DNA of 64,000 nucleotides from Hyphomicrobiales bacterium (GTDB taxonomy: Bacteria > Pseudomonadota > Alphaproteobacteria > Rhizobiales > Beijerinckiaceae): assembly GCA_028290285.1 (NCBI GenBank), contig JAQGKD010000003.1, positions 27,824 through 91,823 of the forward strand. Direction: 5' to 3'. A program made the position numbers and the translations under genes. Below, one piece after another: positions 1-7,091 of this stretch. Under the pieces are notes generated by a model. That model saw only the letters and a list, made by a program, of their open reading frames with translations. It was not told the origin of the DNA and made no database searches. How positions within the stretch are numbered: the stretch's first letter is position 1; each line of letters begins with the position of its first letter.

Positions 1-237
1 GGCGTCCCGCCCGGCAGCGACGCCGATTTGTTCGCCCATCTCGATAGGCTCGAAAAAGCTCTCGGCCTTTTGCGCCAACGCAACGGTGCACAGGAATGGC
101 GTGAGATCGATGCAATCGGATCGCAGATCGATGGATGGACCTCTACCCATGCCGATGCGCTTGCCGACGAGTATTTTTGCCGCAGGAAGCTGCCAGCGCC
201 AATGGACTGGGGCCGGGACGAATTGCTCGCGTCATGA
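1..237 (+). CDS. C-terminal fragment of an unrecognised protein
   Basis: The reading frame is open from base 1 to a TGA at 235-237, giving 78 residues of a protein that starts outside the window. The visible part is hydrophilic and probably helical, with a Leu-rich stretch near the start (LDRLEKALGLL) that could be a short coiled coil. There are no membrane segments and no motif I recognise. A TTG at 28 could act as a start, but it has no Shine-Dalgarno and the frame continues upstream of it, so a truncated longer gene is more likely. It converges on the aldolase gene across a terminator hairpin at 257-281. Function unknown. Confidence 0.5.
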   Translation, partial: GVPPGSDADLFAHLDRLEKALGLLRQRNGAQEWREIDAIGSQIDGWTSTHADALADEYFCRRKLPAPMDWGRDELLAS

Positions 238-256
238 CACAGACCCGGCATGAAAA

Positions 257-281
257 CGCCCCGCCCTTGAGGGCGGAGGCG
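257..281 (-). terminator. intrinsic terminator of the aldolase gene
   Basis: CCGCCC-TTGA-GGGCGG forms a perfect 6-bp core, extended by CGCC/GGCG arms. On the minus strand it is followed by TTTT (complement of 253-256). It lies 26 bp past the aldolase stop codon, so it ends minus-strand transcription. Confidence 0.75.
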
Positions 282-306
282 TCTGAACCAGGCTTGAAGA
301 GCGCGA

Positions 307-1161
307 TCAGCGGCCGACGAGCTTGCGCGTGTTGTCCAGCGTCGAATAGCTGCGCGGCGCAGCGCACATCAGGTAGCGATAGCCTTCGCTCAGCACGCGC
401 TCGGCGTTGGCCCCCGAGACATGCGGGTGGCCGACGATGACATTGTGCTTCTTGCAGGTGGCGACGACCTGCGCCATCGCGTCGAGCACGACCTTGTGCT
501 CCGTCTGGCGGGGGTAGCCCAGTTCCTGGCTGAGATCGCCTTCGCCGATGAGGATGACGCCGATGCCGGGGACGTTCTTCAACATGTCGTCGAGGTTCTC
601 GATGCCGGCCGTATCCTCGATCTGGATGACGACGAGGACTTCACCCTTGGGCGCGAGCGGCCAGACGTCCGCGACGTTGTAATATTCCTGCTGGCTCAGG
701 CCCCAGTAGCGGCAGGCCTGCATGGGGCCGTCGCCACGGATGCCGGCGGGCTCATAGAGCGGCTTGTCCTTGAGGCGGGGATAGCGGCAGGCGGAGACCG
801 CGTTATAGGCTTCTTCCACCGTGCTGATGTGGGGCCAGACGATACCGTAGCAGCCCAGATCCAGCGCCTGCTTGGCGAGAAACTGGTTCTTCTCGATGCC
901 GTTGGCGGGGATGCGTGCGGTGGGCGTCACCATCGGTGCGACGCCGTTCTTGGCGATCTGGCCCCGGTTCAGCATGTATTGCAGGGAATGACGCAGGGCG
1001 GTGATGTCCCAGGCCTGATGCTCCCCCTCGAAGACGACGCCGTCATAGTTCGACTGCGCCAGCTGCACGGCCGTGTCGATCTCCATGGGCACGAAGGTCG
1101 AAAAAGAATGCTGGCCGGATTCGAGTGCGCGAATGATGCCGTTCAGGCGGGGCTGGGACAT
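307..1161 (-). CDS. HpcH/HpaI-type 2-oxo-acid aldolase
   Basis: A 284-residue cytoplasmic protein of the HpcH/HpaI aldolase/citrate lyase family. These are metal-dependent class II enzymes that cleave 4-hydroxy-2-oxo acids to pyruvate plus an aldehyde or oxo acid. It keeps the barrel signature VVIQIED...GVILIGEGDLS, in which the Glu of QIED and the Asp of EGDLS are the family's metal ligands, and an N-terminal FEGEH resembling the family's xxGEH segment. It is somewhat longer than the usual 250-267 residues because of an insert around PLYEPAGIRGDGP. The ATG at 1161 follows GGAGG at good spacing; an upstream in-frame start at 1239 has no such site. It lies downstream of the LigJ-like gene on the same strand, which suggests the last, C-C cleaving step of the same pathway. 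Family sure, substrate inferred. Confidence 0.9.
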   Translation of the reverse strand: MSQPRLNGIIRALESGQHSFSTFVPMEIDTAVQLAQSNYDGVVFEGEHQAWDITALRHSLQYMLNRGQIAKNGVAPMVTPTARIPANGIEKNQFLAKQALDLGCYGIVWPHISTVEEAYNAVSACRYPRLKDKPLYEPAGIRGDGPMQACRYWGLSQQEYYNVADVWPLAPKGEVLVVIQIEDTAGIENLDDMLKNVPGIGVILIGEGDLSQELGYPRQTEHKVVLDAMAQVVATCKKHNVIVGHPHVSGANAERVLSEGYRYLMCAAPRSYSTLDNTRKLVGR

Positions 1162-1205
1162 GCTGGTCCTCCAGATGGATCGGGCGGGAAGGGCGGGAAC
1201 GAGGG

Positions 1206-1233
1206 AGGGCGGTTCCGTTGAGGAAACCGCCCT
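1206..1233. terminator. stem-loop between the LigJ-like and aldolase genes
   Basis: AGGGCGGTTCC and GGAAACCGCCCT pair with one bulged base across a 5-nt loop. A TTTT run follows on the plus strand only. On the minus strand, where both flanking genes lie, there is no U-tract, so it may act as an mRNA processing or stabilising hairpin rather than a full stop. Confidence 0.5.
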
Positions 1234-1246
1234 TTTCACGGGTGGA

Positions 1247-2287
1247 TCAGGCAGTCTTGCCGGGGAAGCCGCGCTTCTTCAGCAGGGCGTCGAGGCGCGG
1301 ATAGACTGTGCGCGCATTACCCTCGAAGATCTTGTAGCGGCTCTCTTCGCTCAGGCCGGTGACCTGGTCGACGTAGCGGCGCGTGTCATCGAAGTAATGG
1401 CCGGTCTCGGGATCGATGCCCTGCACCGCGCCAATCATCTCGGAGGCGAAGAGGATGTTGTCGATCGGCACCACGCGGGTCAGCAGCTCGATGCCCGGCA
1501 GATGATAGACGCAGGTGTCGAAATAAACGTTCTTCATCAGATATTCGACGAGCGGCGGCTTTTTCATCATCATGCTGAGGCCACGGTAGCGGCCCCAATG
1601 ATAGGGAACAGCGCCGCCGCCGTGCGGGATGACGAATTTCAGCGTCGGGAAATCCTTGAACAGATTGCCCTGAATCAGCTGCATGAACACCGTCGTGTCG
1701 GCATTGATGTAATGCGCGCCGGTGGCGTGGAAGTTCGGGTTGCAGGAGCCGGTGACGTGGATCATCGCGGGGATGTCCAGTTCCACCAGCTTCTCGTAGA
1801 TCGGGTACCAGTAGCGGTCCGTCATCGGCGGATCGGTCCAGTAGCCGCCCGACGGATCGGGGTTCAGGTTCACGCCGACGAAGCCGAGCTCATTGACCAT
1901 GCGCTCCAGCTCGGGAAGGCAATTCTTCGGCGAGACTCCGGGCGATTGCGGCAGCTGGCCCACGCCGATGAAATTGTCGGGCAGCAGGGTGCAGATGCGA
2001 TGAATGAGATCGTTGTTCAGCGTCGTCCATTCGCGGCTGATGTGCTCGGGGCCGACGTGGTGGCCCATGCCCGAGGCGCGCGGGGAGAAGATGGTGAGGT
2101 CGCTCCCGCGATCCTTCTGGAAGGCGAGCTGACGCTGCACGCTGGCGATGAGCTGCTCGTCGGTGATGCCGAGATCGGTCGTCGTGGGCTTGCGGGTCGC
2201 ATCGACGAGGCCGGCGAGCTGCTTGTCGCGGAAGGCGAAGAGAGCCGGCGGCTCGGTCGTGTAATGGCCGTGGATGTCGATGATCAT
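1247..2287 (-). CDS. LigJ-like amidohydrolase (4-oxalomesaconate hydratase family)
   Basis: A 346-residue member of the amidohydrolase-2 superfamily. The N-terminus MIIDIHGHYTTEP carries the HxH metal motif and closely resembles LigJ-type 4-oxalomesaconate hydratases, as do PHGGG in the middle and FASEMIGAVQGIDPETG near the C-terminus. LigJ hydrates 4-oxalomesaconate to 4-carboxy-4-hydroxy-2-oxoadipate in the protocatechuate 4,5-cleavage route, and the length fits that family. The ATG at 2287 follows AAGGAGAGG by about 10 bases; an in-frame ATG at 2359 has no comparable site. It is divergent from the alpha/beta-hydrolase and upstream of the HpaI-type aldolase, an order that suits hydration then aldol cleavage. 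The exact substrate could differ from LigJ's. Confidence 0.85.
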   Translation of the reverse strand: MIIDIHGHYTTEPPALFAFRDKQLAGLVDATRKPTTTDLGITDEQLIASVQRQLAFQKDRGSDLTIFSPRASGMGHHVGPEHISREWTTLNNDLIHRICTLLPDNFIGVGQLPQSPGVSPKNCLPELERMVNELGFVGVNLNPDPSGGYWTDPPMTDRYWYPIYEKLVELDIPAMIHVTGSCNPNFHATGAHYINADTTVFMQLIQGNLFKDFPTLKFVIPHGGGAVPYHWGRYRGLSMMMKKPPLVEYLMKNVYFDTCVYHLPGIELLTRVVPIDNILFASEMIGAVQGIDPETGHYFDDTRRYVDQVTGLSEESRYKIFEGNARTVYPRLDALLKKRGFPGKTA

Positions 2288-2463
2288 GTGTGACAGCCCT
2301 CTCCTTGCAAACCCGATCGGCGCTGGCGCCCTCGGGTCCTTGTTTCGCGGGGCGCTCATGCGCTGCCGCCTCAGCCGTTTTGCCGACTTTCGATCTGTCT
2401 AGTCAGGCCCGGCGGGGTTGGCAAGCGCGTGCGGGCCAGAGCCGCCCGGAGGGTTTGCCCGCA

Positions 2464-2491
2464 TTGACAAATTTCGGCTCCGCCCTGAAAT
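2464..2491 (+). promoter_or_regulatory. candidate promoter/operator in the divergent gap
   Basis: A consensus-like -35 box TTGACA (2464-2469) overlaps a dyad ATTTC-N11-GAAAT (2471-2475 and 2487-2491). The dyad shows the T-N11-A spacing typical of LysR-type sites. It sits in the 248-bp gap between the divergently transcribed LigJ-like gene and the alpha/beta-hydrolase. No good -10 box is visible and no LysR gene lies in the window. Confidence 0.3.
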
Positions 2492-2535
2492 GTCGGGCCT
2501 CGCTCCGGCCTCCCGTTCTCACGAAAGCCCTGCTC

Positions 2536-3384
2536 ATGCCGACAGAAATCATCGATGGAATTTCCACCCGTTACGAGTTGATGGGCTCGGGGCCGCCGCT
2601 GCTGATGTTCTCGCCGGGCGGGTTCGACGCGACCATCGAGAAATGGTCGGGGCTCGGCATCTACGCCAAGACCAAGCCGCTCGACCATCTGACCAGGCAC
2701 TATACCTGCATTACCTTCGACCGCCGTGAATGCGGCCAGTCGGGCGGCCGGGTCGAGCGCGTCACCTGGGCCGATTTCGTGCGGCAGGGGCGGCTCCTGC
2801 TCGATCACCTGGGCATCGACAAGGCCCATATCATGGGCGGCTGCATGGGTTGCTGCCCGGTCATGGCCTTTGGCGTCGCGCACCCGGAGCGGGTGCTGTC
2901 CATGGTGCTCTACTGGCCGGTGGGCGGCGTGAAATACCGCATCAGCGGCCACCAGCGTTTCGCCGAACATCTGGCCTATGTGCACCAGAGCGGGTTGCAG
3001 GCGGTGGTCGATCTCGTCCAGCGTGACGGAAAGGCCTTCGGCGCGGACCCGCGCGGCGGCCCCTGGGCCTCGGTCATCAAGGCCGATGCCGGTTTCGCGC
3101 AGACCTATGCGCAGATGGATGTCGAGAAATACAAGCTGACGCTGGTCGGCATGGTGCGCGGCCTGATGGACCGCGACACCGCGCCGGGCGCCGAGCCCGA
3201 GGACCTGCTGCGCTGCGACCTCCCCGCGATCATCGTACCGGGCGCCGACGCCTCGCACGCGACCTCGGCGGCGCGCTATCTGCAGGAGTGCCTGCCAAAG
3301 TCGAAATACTGGGACATGCCGGTGGCCGGGCAGACCGAAGAGGCGACGGCGAAGCAGCTGCTGGAGTTCTTGGCCAGCGTTTGA
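2536..3384 (+). CDS. alpha/beta-hydrolase with an atypical Cys nucleophile
   Basis: A 282-residue cytoplasmic alpha/beta-hydrolase fold protein. The oxyanion region SPGGFDATIEKW (about residues 26-37), the FDRRECGQSGG strand-turn and the nucleophile elbow GGCMGCC (101-107) are in the normal order. In place of the usual Ser the elbow has Cys103, as in dienelactone hydrolases. The acid position is probably Asp228 in VPGADASH. The C-terminal region, where the family has its catalytic His, reads PVAGQTEEATAKQLLEFL and contains no His; the nearest is His231, right after the Asp. The ATG at 2536 was chosen because homology begins there; its Shine-Dalgarno is weak. It is divergent from the LigJ-like gene and converges on the decarboxylase operon, so it may serve the same pathway. 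Confidence 0.85.
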   Translation: MPTEIIDGISTRYELMGSGPPLLMFSPGGFDATIEKWSGLGIYAKTKPLDHLTRHYTCITFDRRECGQSGGRVERVTWADFVRQGRLLLDHLGIDKAHIMGGCMGCCPVMAFGVAHPERVLSMVLYWPVGGVKYRISGHQRFAEHLAYVHQSGLQAVVDLVQRDGKAFGADPRGGPWASVIKADAGFAQTYAQMDVEKYKLTLVGMVRGLMDRDTAPGAEPEDLLRCDLPAIIVPGADASHATSAARYLQECLPKSKYWDMPVAGQTEEATAKQLLEFLASV

Positions 3385-3402
3385 CGGGCTGAACGTACAA
3401 GT

Positions 3403-3427
3403 CCCCCTCCCGCTTGTGGGGAGGGGG
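3403..3427. terminator. perfect GC hairpin between convergent genes
   Basis: CCCCCTCCC (3403-3411) and GGGAGGGGG (3419-3427) form a perfect 9-bp stem with a 7-nt loop. It lies between the stop codons of the hydrolase and the decarboxylase-like gene. There is no U-run on either strand, so termination is inferred from position and stem strength. Confidence 0.5.
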
Positions 3428-3437
3428 CAGGTCGTTC

Positions 3438-4385
3438 TCACCCCACCAGATCGCGCGTCCCCTCGGCAAAGATCTCTTCCGCGGTGAAGCGCCGGTCGAT
3501 GATCTTCTGCTCGGTCGCGTATTGGATGATCGCTTCGATCATGGCGCGGTTGGGCTCGATGCCGTAGGGCATCGGATCCTTGCCGGTGATCTCCATGATC
3601 TTCTGGGCGGTCTGGTCCATCTTGCTCGGCTCGCTGATCTCGCCCTTCCGAAGCTTTTCGACATAGAGCTGCTTGGCCTTGGCAAAGGTCTCAAAAATGT
3701 CCTTCGCCAGACCCGGATGCTGCGCCAGCAATTCGTCGCGCACCACCAGCGTGTGGTTGATGGGATAATGGCCGCGCGTGCGCAGGGCCTCGAAGCCGAC
3801 TTTTGCGGCGTCGGGGATCAGCGTCTTGATGTCGGGATTGTCGATCACGAGGCCGCTGGCGGCGGCGAGTTCGCCCGACAGCAGCATCTCCTCGATCGTC
3901 TTGCCCTTCTCGATCGGAACGACATTGCCCGGCGCTCTATATTCGGCGACGTGCTCGTCGCCCGAGAGCACCCAGGTGATCTTGGAGAGATCGACTCCAT
4001 ATTCGTGTTGCAAAATGGAGCGCGCCCAGACGCCCGCCGTCACCGTATAGCCCCGGTTGACGCCGACTTTCTTGCCTTCCAGCTGCTTGGGATCGGTGAT
4101 CCCAAGCTTCGTGTTGGTGACGATGGCGCCGTGGTGGAAGGCGCGCATCAGGAAGACCGGGATGGCGGTGATCTTCTTGCCGTTCGCCTTGGCGCAGAGG
4201 TAGGTCGTGATCGCCATTTCGGAAATGTCGAACTCGGAGCCGCGCACCATGCGGCGGAAGGCCTGGATGATCTGGGGCACCTCTTCGAAGTCGAAGTCGA
4301 AGGTCTGCGGACGGATCGTGCCGTCTTTCAGGGCCTGCGTGTGGCCGAGGGTCTGGATGGCGGTTTTCAGTTTCAGGTCGGACAT
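3438..4385 (-). CDS. 4,5-dihydroxyphthalate decarboxylase-like protein (paralogue 1)
   Basis: A 315-residue protein of the Pht5/4,5-dihydroxyphthalate decarboxylase family, which adopts a type-2 periplasmic-binding-protein-like fold but works in the cytoplasm. There is no signal peptide, consistent with an enzyme rather than a receptor. Family-like segments are FRRMVRGSEFDISEMAITTY near residue 45, GVNRGYTVTAGVWARSIL, the HYPINHTLVVRDEL motif and the near-terminal DPMPYGIEPNRAM. The family removes one carboxylate from 4,5-dihydroxyphthalate to give protocatechuate. The start at 4385 follows GGAGAG; a TTG at 4400 is less likely. It is 40 bp downstream of a paralogue on the same strand, so the two are probably co-transcribed. 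Substrate uncertain. Confidence 0.85.
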   Translation of the reverse strand: MSDLKLKTAIQTLGHTQALKDGTIRPQTFDFDFEEVPQIIQAFRRMVRGSEFDISEMAITTYLCAKANGKKITAIPVFLMRAFHHGAIVTNTKLGITDPKQLEGKKVGVNRGYTVTAGVWARSILQHEYGVDLSKITWVLSGDEHVAEYRAPGNVVPIEKGKTIEEMLLSGELAAASGLVIDNPDIKTLIPDAAKVGFEALRTRGHYPINHTLVVRDELLAQHPGLAKDIFETFAKAKQLYVEKLRKGEISEPSKMDQTAQKIMEITGKDPMPYGIEPNRAMIEAIIQYATEQKIIDRRFTAEEIFAEGTRDLVG

Positions 4386-4425
4386 CGGGCGTCTCTCCAA
4401 TTGGATTTTTCTTGATGGCTAGAGA

Positions 4426-5412
4426 TCAGACCTTCAGCGGGTCGATCCAGGCGTCTTCCAGCGCCACGCGCTTGGGGATGAGTCCCTGCTTCCAGGCGGT
4501 GTCCTCGAGCTTCAGGATGGTCGGCAGGTTTGCCTCCATGCCGTAGGGGAGGGGGTCGGGGCCGACGATCTGCGAGATCTTCCTGTACTTCTTCTCGTTC
4601 GGGCCATCGATCTCGCCGCTCGCCATGCGGGCGAGCCAATCCTGCTTGGCGGTCTCGAAGGCGTCGTGCAGAGAGCGGGCGACCCAGGGGTGCTCGGCGA
4701 GAACCGCGTCCTTCACGACGATGGTCGCGTGCATCGGATAGATGCCGGTGCGCTTGTACCATTCGGCCTCGCGCTCATGGGCGTCGGGGAAGAGATCGGG
4801 CCACATGCTCGTGTCCTCGGTCTTCCAGCCGCCGGCGGGATCGCCCGAGCGGCCGATGCCGGCATTTGCGGCGAAGCCGGCGGCGAGTTCCCCCGCCTTC
4901 ATCATGGCGAAGAGCGAGCTGCCCTTGGGCGCGTGCTCGACATTGGACGGGAGTTTCAGCTGCTGCACATGCTCCTCGTCGTCCACCACCCAAGTGACCT
5001 TGGACGTGTCCATGCCGAATTCGTCGATGAAAATGCCGCGCGTCCAGACGCCCGTCGTCACCGAATAGGCGCGCACGCCGACCTTCTTACCTTCGAGGTC
5101 TTTCGGGTGCTTGATGCCGAGTTCCGGGCGCACCAGCAGGCCGCCGTGGTGGAAGTGGCGCGTCACGAAGATCGGCAGGGCGACGAAGGGGGCGCCATAG
5201 GCGCGGGCGATCATGTAGGTCGTCGGTGCGATCTCGCAGACGTCGAACTCGACCTGCCGGACCATGCGCCGGTAGGCGGCGATCTGCGGCACGACGGTGA
5301 TGAACTCCGGCTCGACGCCCTCGATTGGAATAGAGCCGTTCCGTATGGCGGCGGTGTGGGGATATTCGGCGATGGCGATTTCGAGCGGAATTTTCTTGGC
5401 CAAGTTTTTCAC
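4426..5412 (-). CDS. 4,5-dihydroxyphthalate decarboxylase-like protein (paralogue 2)
   Basis: A 328-residue paralogue of the downstream gene, aligning from IPLEIAIAEYPHTAAIRNG onwards. It shares YRRMVRQVEFDVCEIAPTTY, the FHHGG segment, GVRAYSVTTGVWTRG and the terminal DPLPYGMEANLPT. It differs by a longer central segment (GSSLFAMMKAGELAAGFAAN to DAHEREAEW). There is no signal peptide. The start is a GTG at 5412 with no convincing Shine-Dalgarno; a TTG three codons later is possible. It sits between the CDCC-tail gene (14 bp upstream) and paralogue 1 (40 bp downstream) in one minus-strand operon. Two adjacent, diverged copies could act on different aromatic acids or form a hetero-oligomer; this is inference. 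Confidence 0.83.
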   Translation of the reverse strand: MKNLAKKIPLEIAIAEYPHTAAIRNGSIPIEGVEPEFITVVPQIAAYRRMVRQVEFDVCEIAPTTYMIARAYGAPFVALPIFVTRHFHHGGLLVRPELGIKHPKDLEGKKVGVRAYSVTTGVWTRGIFIDEFGMDTSKVTWVVDDEEHVQQLKLPSNVEHAPKGSSLFAMMKAGELAAGFAANAGIGRSGDPAGGWKTEDTSMWPDLFPDAHEREAEWYKRTGIYPMHATIVVKDAVLAEHPWVARSLHDAFETAKQDWLARMASGEIDGPNEKKYRKISQIVGPDPLPYGMEANLPTILKLEDTAWKQGLIPKRVALEDAWIDPLKV

Positions 5413-5425
5413 CGTTCAGTTTGCG

Positions 5426-5779
5426 TCAGCAGCAGTCGCAGCCCATCCCCTCAGGAACGATCAGCGCATTTTTCATCCATGACGGCGGCAGATCGTCCTC
5501 CACGACCTGCTCCACCGGCTTGAAGAACTTGTAATGACGCCGCTGGCCATCCTCTGTCCAGAAGGCGAGGACGGTTTCGAGCGGCGGGCAGCCCGGCAGG
5601 GCGCATTCGAGTTCGGTCACCATGACGGTGTCGTCCTCGGTCAGGCGAAAGCGCGCGCGTGCCCAGCCCTTCACGCGGGCCAGAGCCTCGCGGTGGGCGG
5701 CGCTCTTCTTCTGCGTCCCGAGACGCAGGGCTACGCCTTGCGTACGGTCCACGCGTTCGGGCTTCAGGTCGATGTTCAT
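5426..5779 (-). CDS. small conserved protein with a CDCC C-terminus
   Basis: A 117-residue cytoplasmic protein that begins MNIDLKPERVDRTQG and ends GMGCDCC. Two further Cys lie in ECALPGCPPLE, giving five in total, so metal binding or thiol chemistry is possible. I cannot name the family. The ATG at 5779 has GGGAG immediately upstream (tight spacing). It is the first gene of the apparent operon with the two decarboxylase-like paralogues and is divergent from the zinc dehydrogenase. Its small size and position suggest an accessory role to the decarboxylases, but nothing in the sequence proves it. Confidence 0.7.
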   Translation of the reverse strand: MNIDLKPERVDRTQGVALRLGTQKKSAAHREALARVKGWARARFRLTEDDTVMVTELECALPGCPPLETVLAFWTEDGQRRHYKFFKPVEQVVEDDLPPSWMKNALIVPEGMGCDCC

Positions 5780-5915
5780 TCTCCCAAGATCTAGCCGTCC
5801 GCCCCGCTCAGGTCCAGAGGACAGGCAAACCACCGGCCCTGCGGACAAAACGCGCTTGACCCGCCACGAGCCCGCAAGATACGAAGTGGCCCTCTACAAC
5901 GAAAGGGGAAACGTC

Positions 5916-7031
5916 ATGGTGGAAAAAGTTCTTGCTTCGGTGAAAACGGGCGCGAACAAGCTCGAGATCCGCGAGTTCCCCATGCCGGAGATCCCGATCG
6001 ACGGCGCGCTCATGAAGATGGAAGTCGCCGGCATCTGCGGCACCGACGTCAAGATGTTCAAGGACCCGCTCAAGGGCGGCCCCGTCATCATGGGCCACGA
6101 GAACATCGGTTATATTGCCAAGGCAGGCCGCGAGTTCACGAACCGCAAGGGCTTCAAAGAAGGCGATCTCGTCTTCGTCGAGCACTATGTCTCCTGCGGC
6201 AAGTGCGAATGGTGCCATCTCGGCCAGTATCGCCATTGCGAGGCTACCGACTGGCGCTACAATCCCAACGGCATCCGCTACGGCTACACGACCTGCGACA
6301 ACCCTCCGCACCTCTGGGGCGGCTTTGCGCAGTATGTCTACCTGCCGTGGAACTCGGTCGTTCATAAGGTCCCCGCCGGCGTCTCGCCGGAACTCGCGGG
6401 CCTCGTCACGCCGATGGCCAATGGCATTGAATGGGCGCTTTTCGACTGCAACGTCGGCTATAACTCGACCGTCCTGATCCAAGGTCCGGGGCAGCAGGGC
6501 CTCTCGCAGACCATCGCCTGCAAGCAGGCAGGTGCATCGCTCATCATCGTCACCGGCACCACCAAGGACAAGGCGCGCATGGACTGCGCCCTGAAGCTCG
6601 GCGCCGACTATGTGATCGACGTCCAGACGGAAAATCCGCTGGAGCGCATCATGGAGATCACTGGTGGCAAGGGCGTCGACGTGGCGCTCGATTGCACGGC
6701 CGGCGCAGGCACGGCGCCGATCCTTCTCGGCATCGAAGCCCTGAAGCGCAAGGGCGGCACCATGATCATCCAGGGCGAGATGGCCGAATTCCCGAACTTC
6801 CCGGTCGGCAAGATGACCGTGAAATACATCACGCTGAAGAGCGCGCGCGGCCACAGCTACAAGGCTTGCGAGCTGGCTCTGGAGCAGTTGGCTTCCAAGC
6901 GCTTCCCGATCGACATGATGACGACGCATCGCTTCGGCCTGAAGGATGCGGAATATGCGATCAAGTCCGTCGGCGGCATGGGCGCGAAGGATGTGATCCA
7001 CGTCTCGCTGATGCCCTGGATGGATCTCTGA
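5916..7031 (+). CDS. zinc-dependent medium-chain alcohol dehydrogenase
   Basis: A 371-residue medium-chain dehydrogenase/reductase. Cys41 (ICGTD) with His61-Glu62 (GHE) forms the catalytic zinc site, and Cys94, 97, 100 and 108 form the structural zinc lobe. The nucleotide-binding Rossmann fold contains IQGPGQQGLSQTIACKQAG. It oxidises an alcohol or polyol, or reduces a carbonyl, with NAD(P)H; the substrate cannot be read from the sequence. ATG 5916 follows AGGGGA at normal spacing, and the open frame upstream of it has no homology. It is transcribed divergently from the CDCC-protein/decarboxylase operon and closed by a strong terminator at 7052-7084. It could reduce or oxidise an intermediate of the neighbouring catabolic genes. 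Confidence 0.92.
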   Translation: MVEKVLASVKTGANKLEIREFPMPEIPIDGALMKMEVAGICGTDVKMFKDPLKGGPVIMGHENIGYIAKAGREFTNRKGFKEGDLVFVEHYVSCGKCEWCHLGQYRHCEATDWRYNPNGIRYGYTTCDNPPHLWGGFAQYVYLPWNSVVHKVPAGVSPELAGLVTPMANGIEWALFDCNVGYNSTVLIQGPGQQGLSQTIACKQAGASLIIVTGTTKDKARMDCALKLGADYVIDVQTENPLERIMEITGGKGVDVALDCTAGAGTAPILLGIEALKRKGGTMIIQGEMAEFPNFPVGKMTVKYITLKSARGHSYKACELALEQLASKRFPIDMMTTHRFGLKDAEYAIKSVGGMGAKDVIHVSLMPWMDL

Positions 7032-7051
7032 TCCTTCCACAATCTCACAGG

Positions 7052-7084
7052 AAAAAGGGCGCCTCGCGAGAGGCGCCCTTTTTT
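7052..7084. terminator. bidirectional intrinsic terminator
   Basis: GGGCGCCTC-GCGA-GAGGCGCCC is a perfect 9-bp GC stem flanked by AAAAA on the left and TTTTTT on the right, so it works on both strands. It separates the convergent dehydrogenase (stop at 7031) and the RND pump gene (stop at 7092). Confidence 0.95.
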
Positions 7085-7091
7085 GTTGGCC

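Noticed and set aside
421..1221. 266-codon plus-strand frame opposite the aldolase
   Set aside because: It is a shadow of the aldolase gene on the other strand, Asp/Arg/Ala-biased and without motif or ribosome-binding site.
5622..5915. N-terminal extension of the zinc dehydrogenase
   Set aside because: The 98 extra codons are Arg/Ser-rich and overlap the divergent CDCC gene; ATG 5916 has a good ribosome-binding site and family-like N-terminus.
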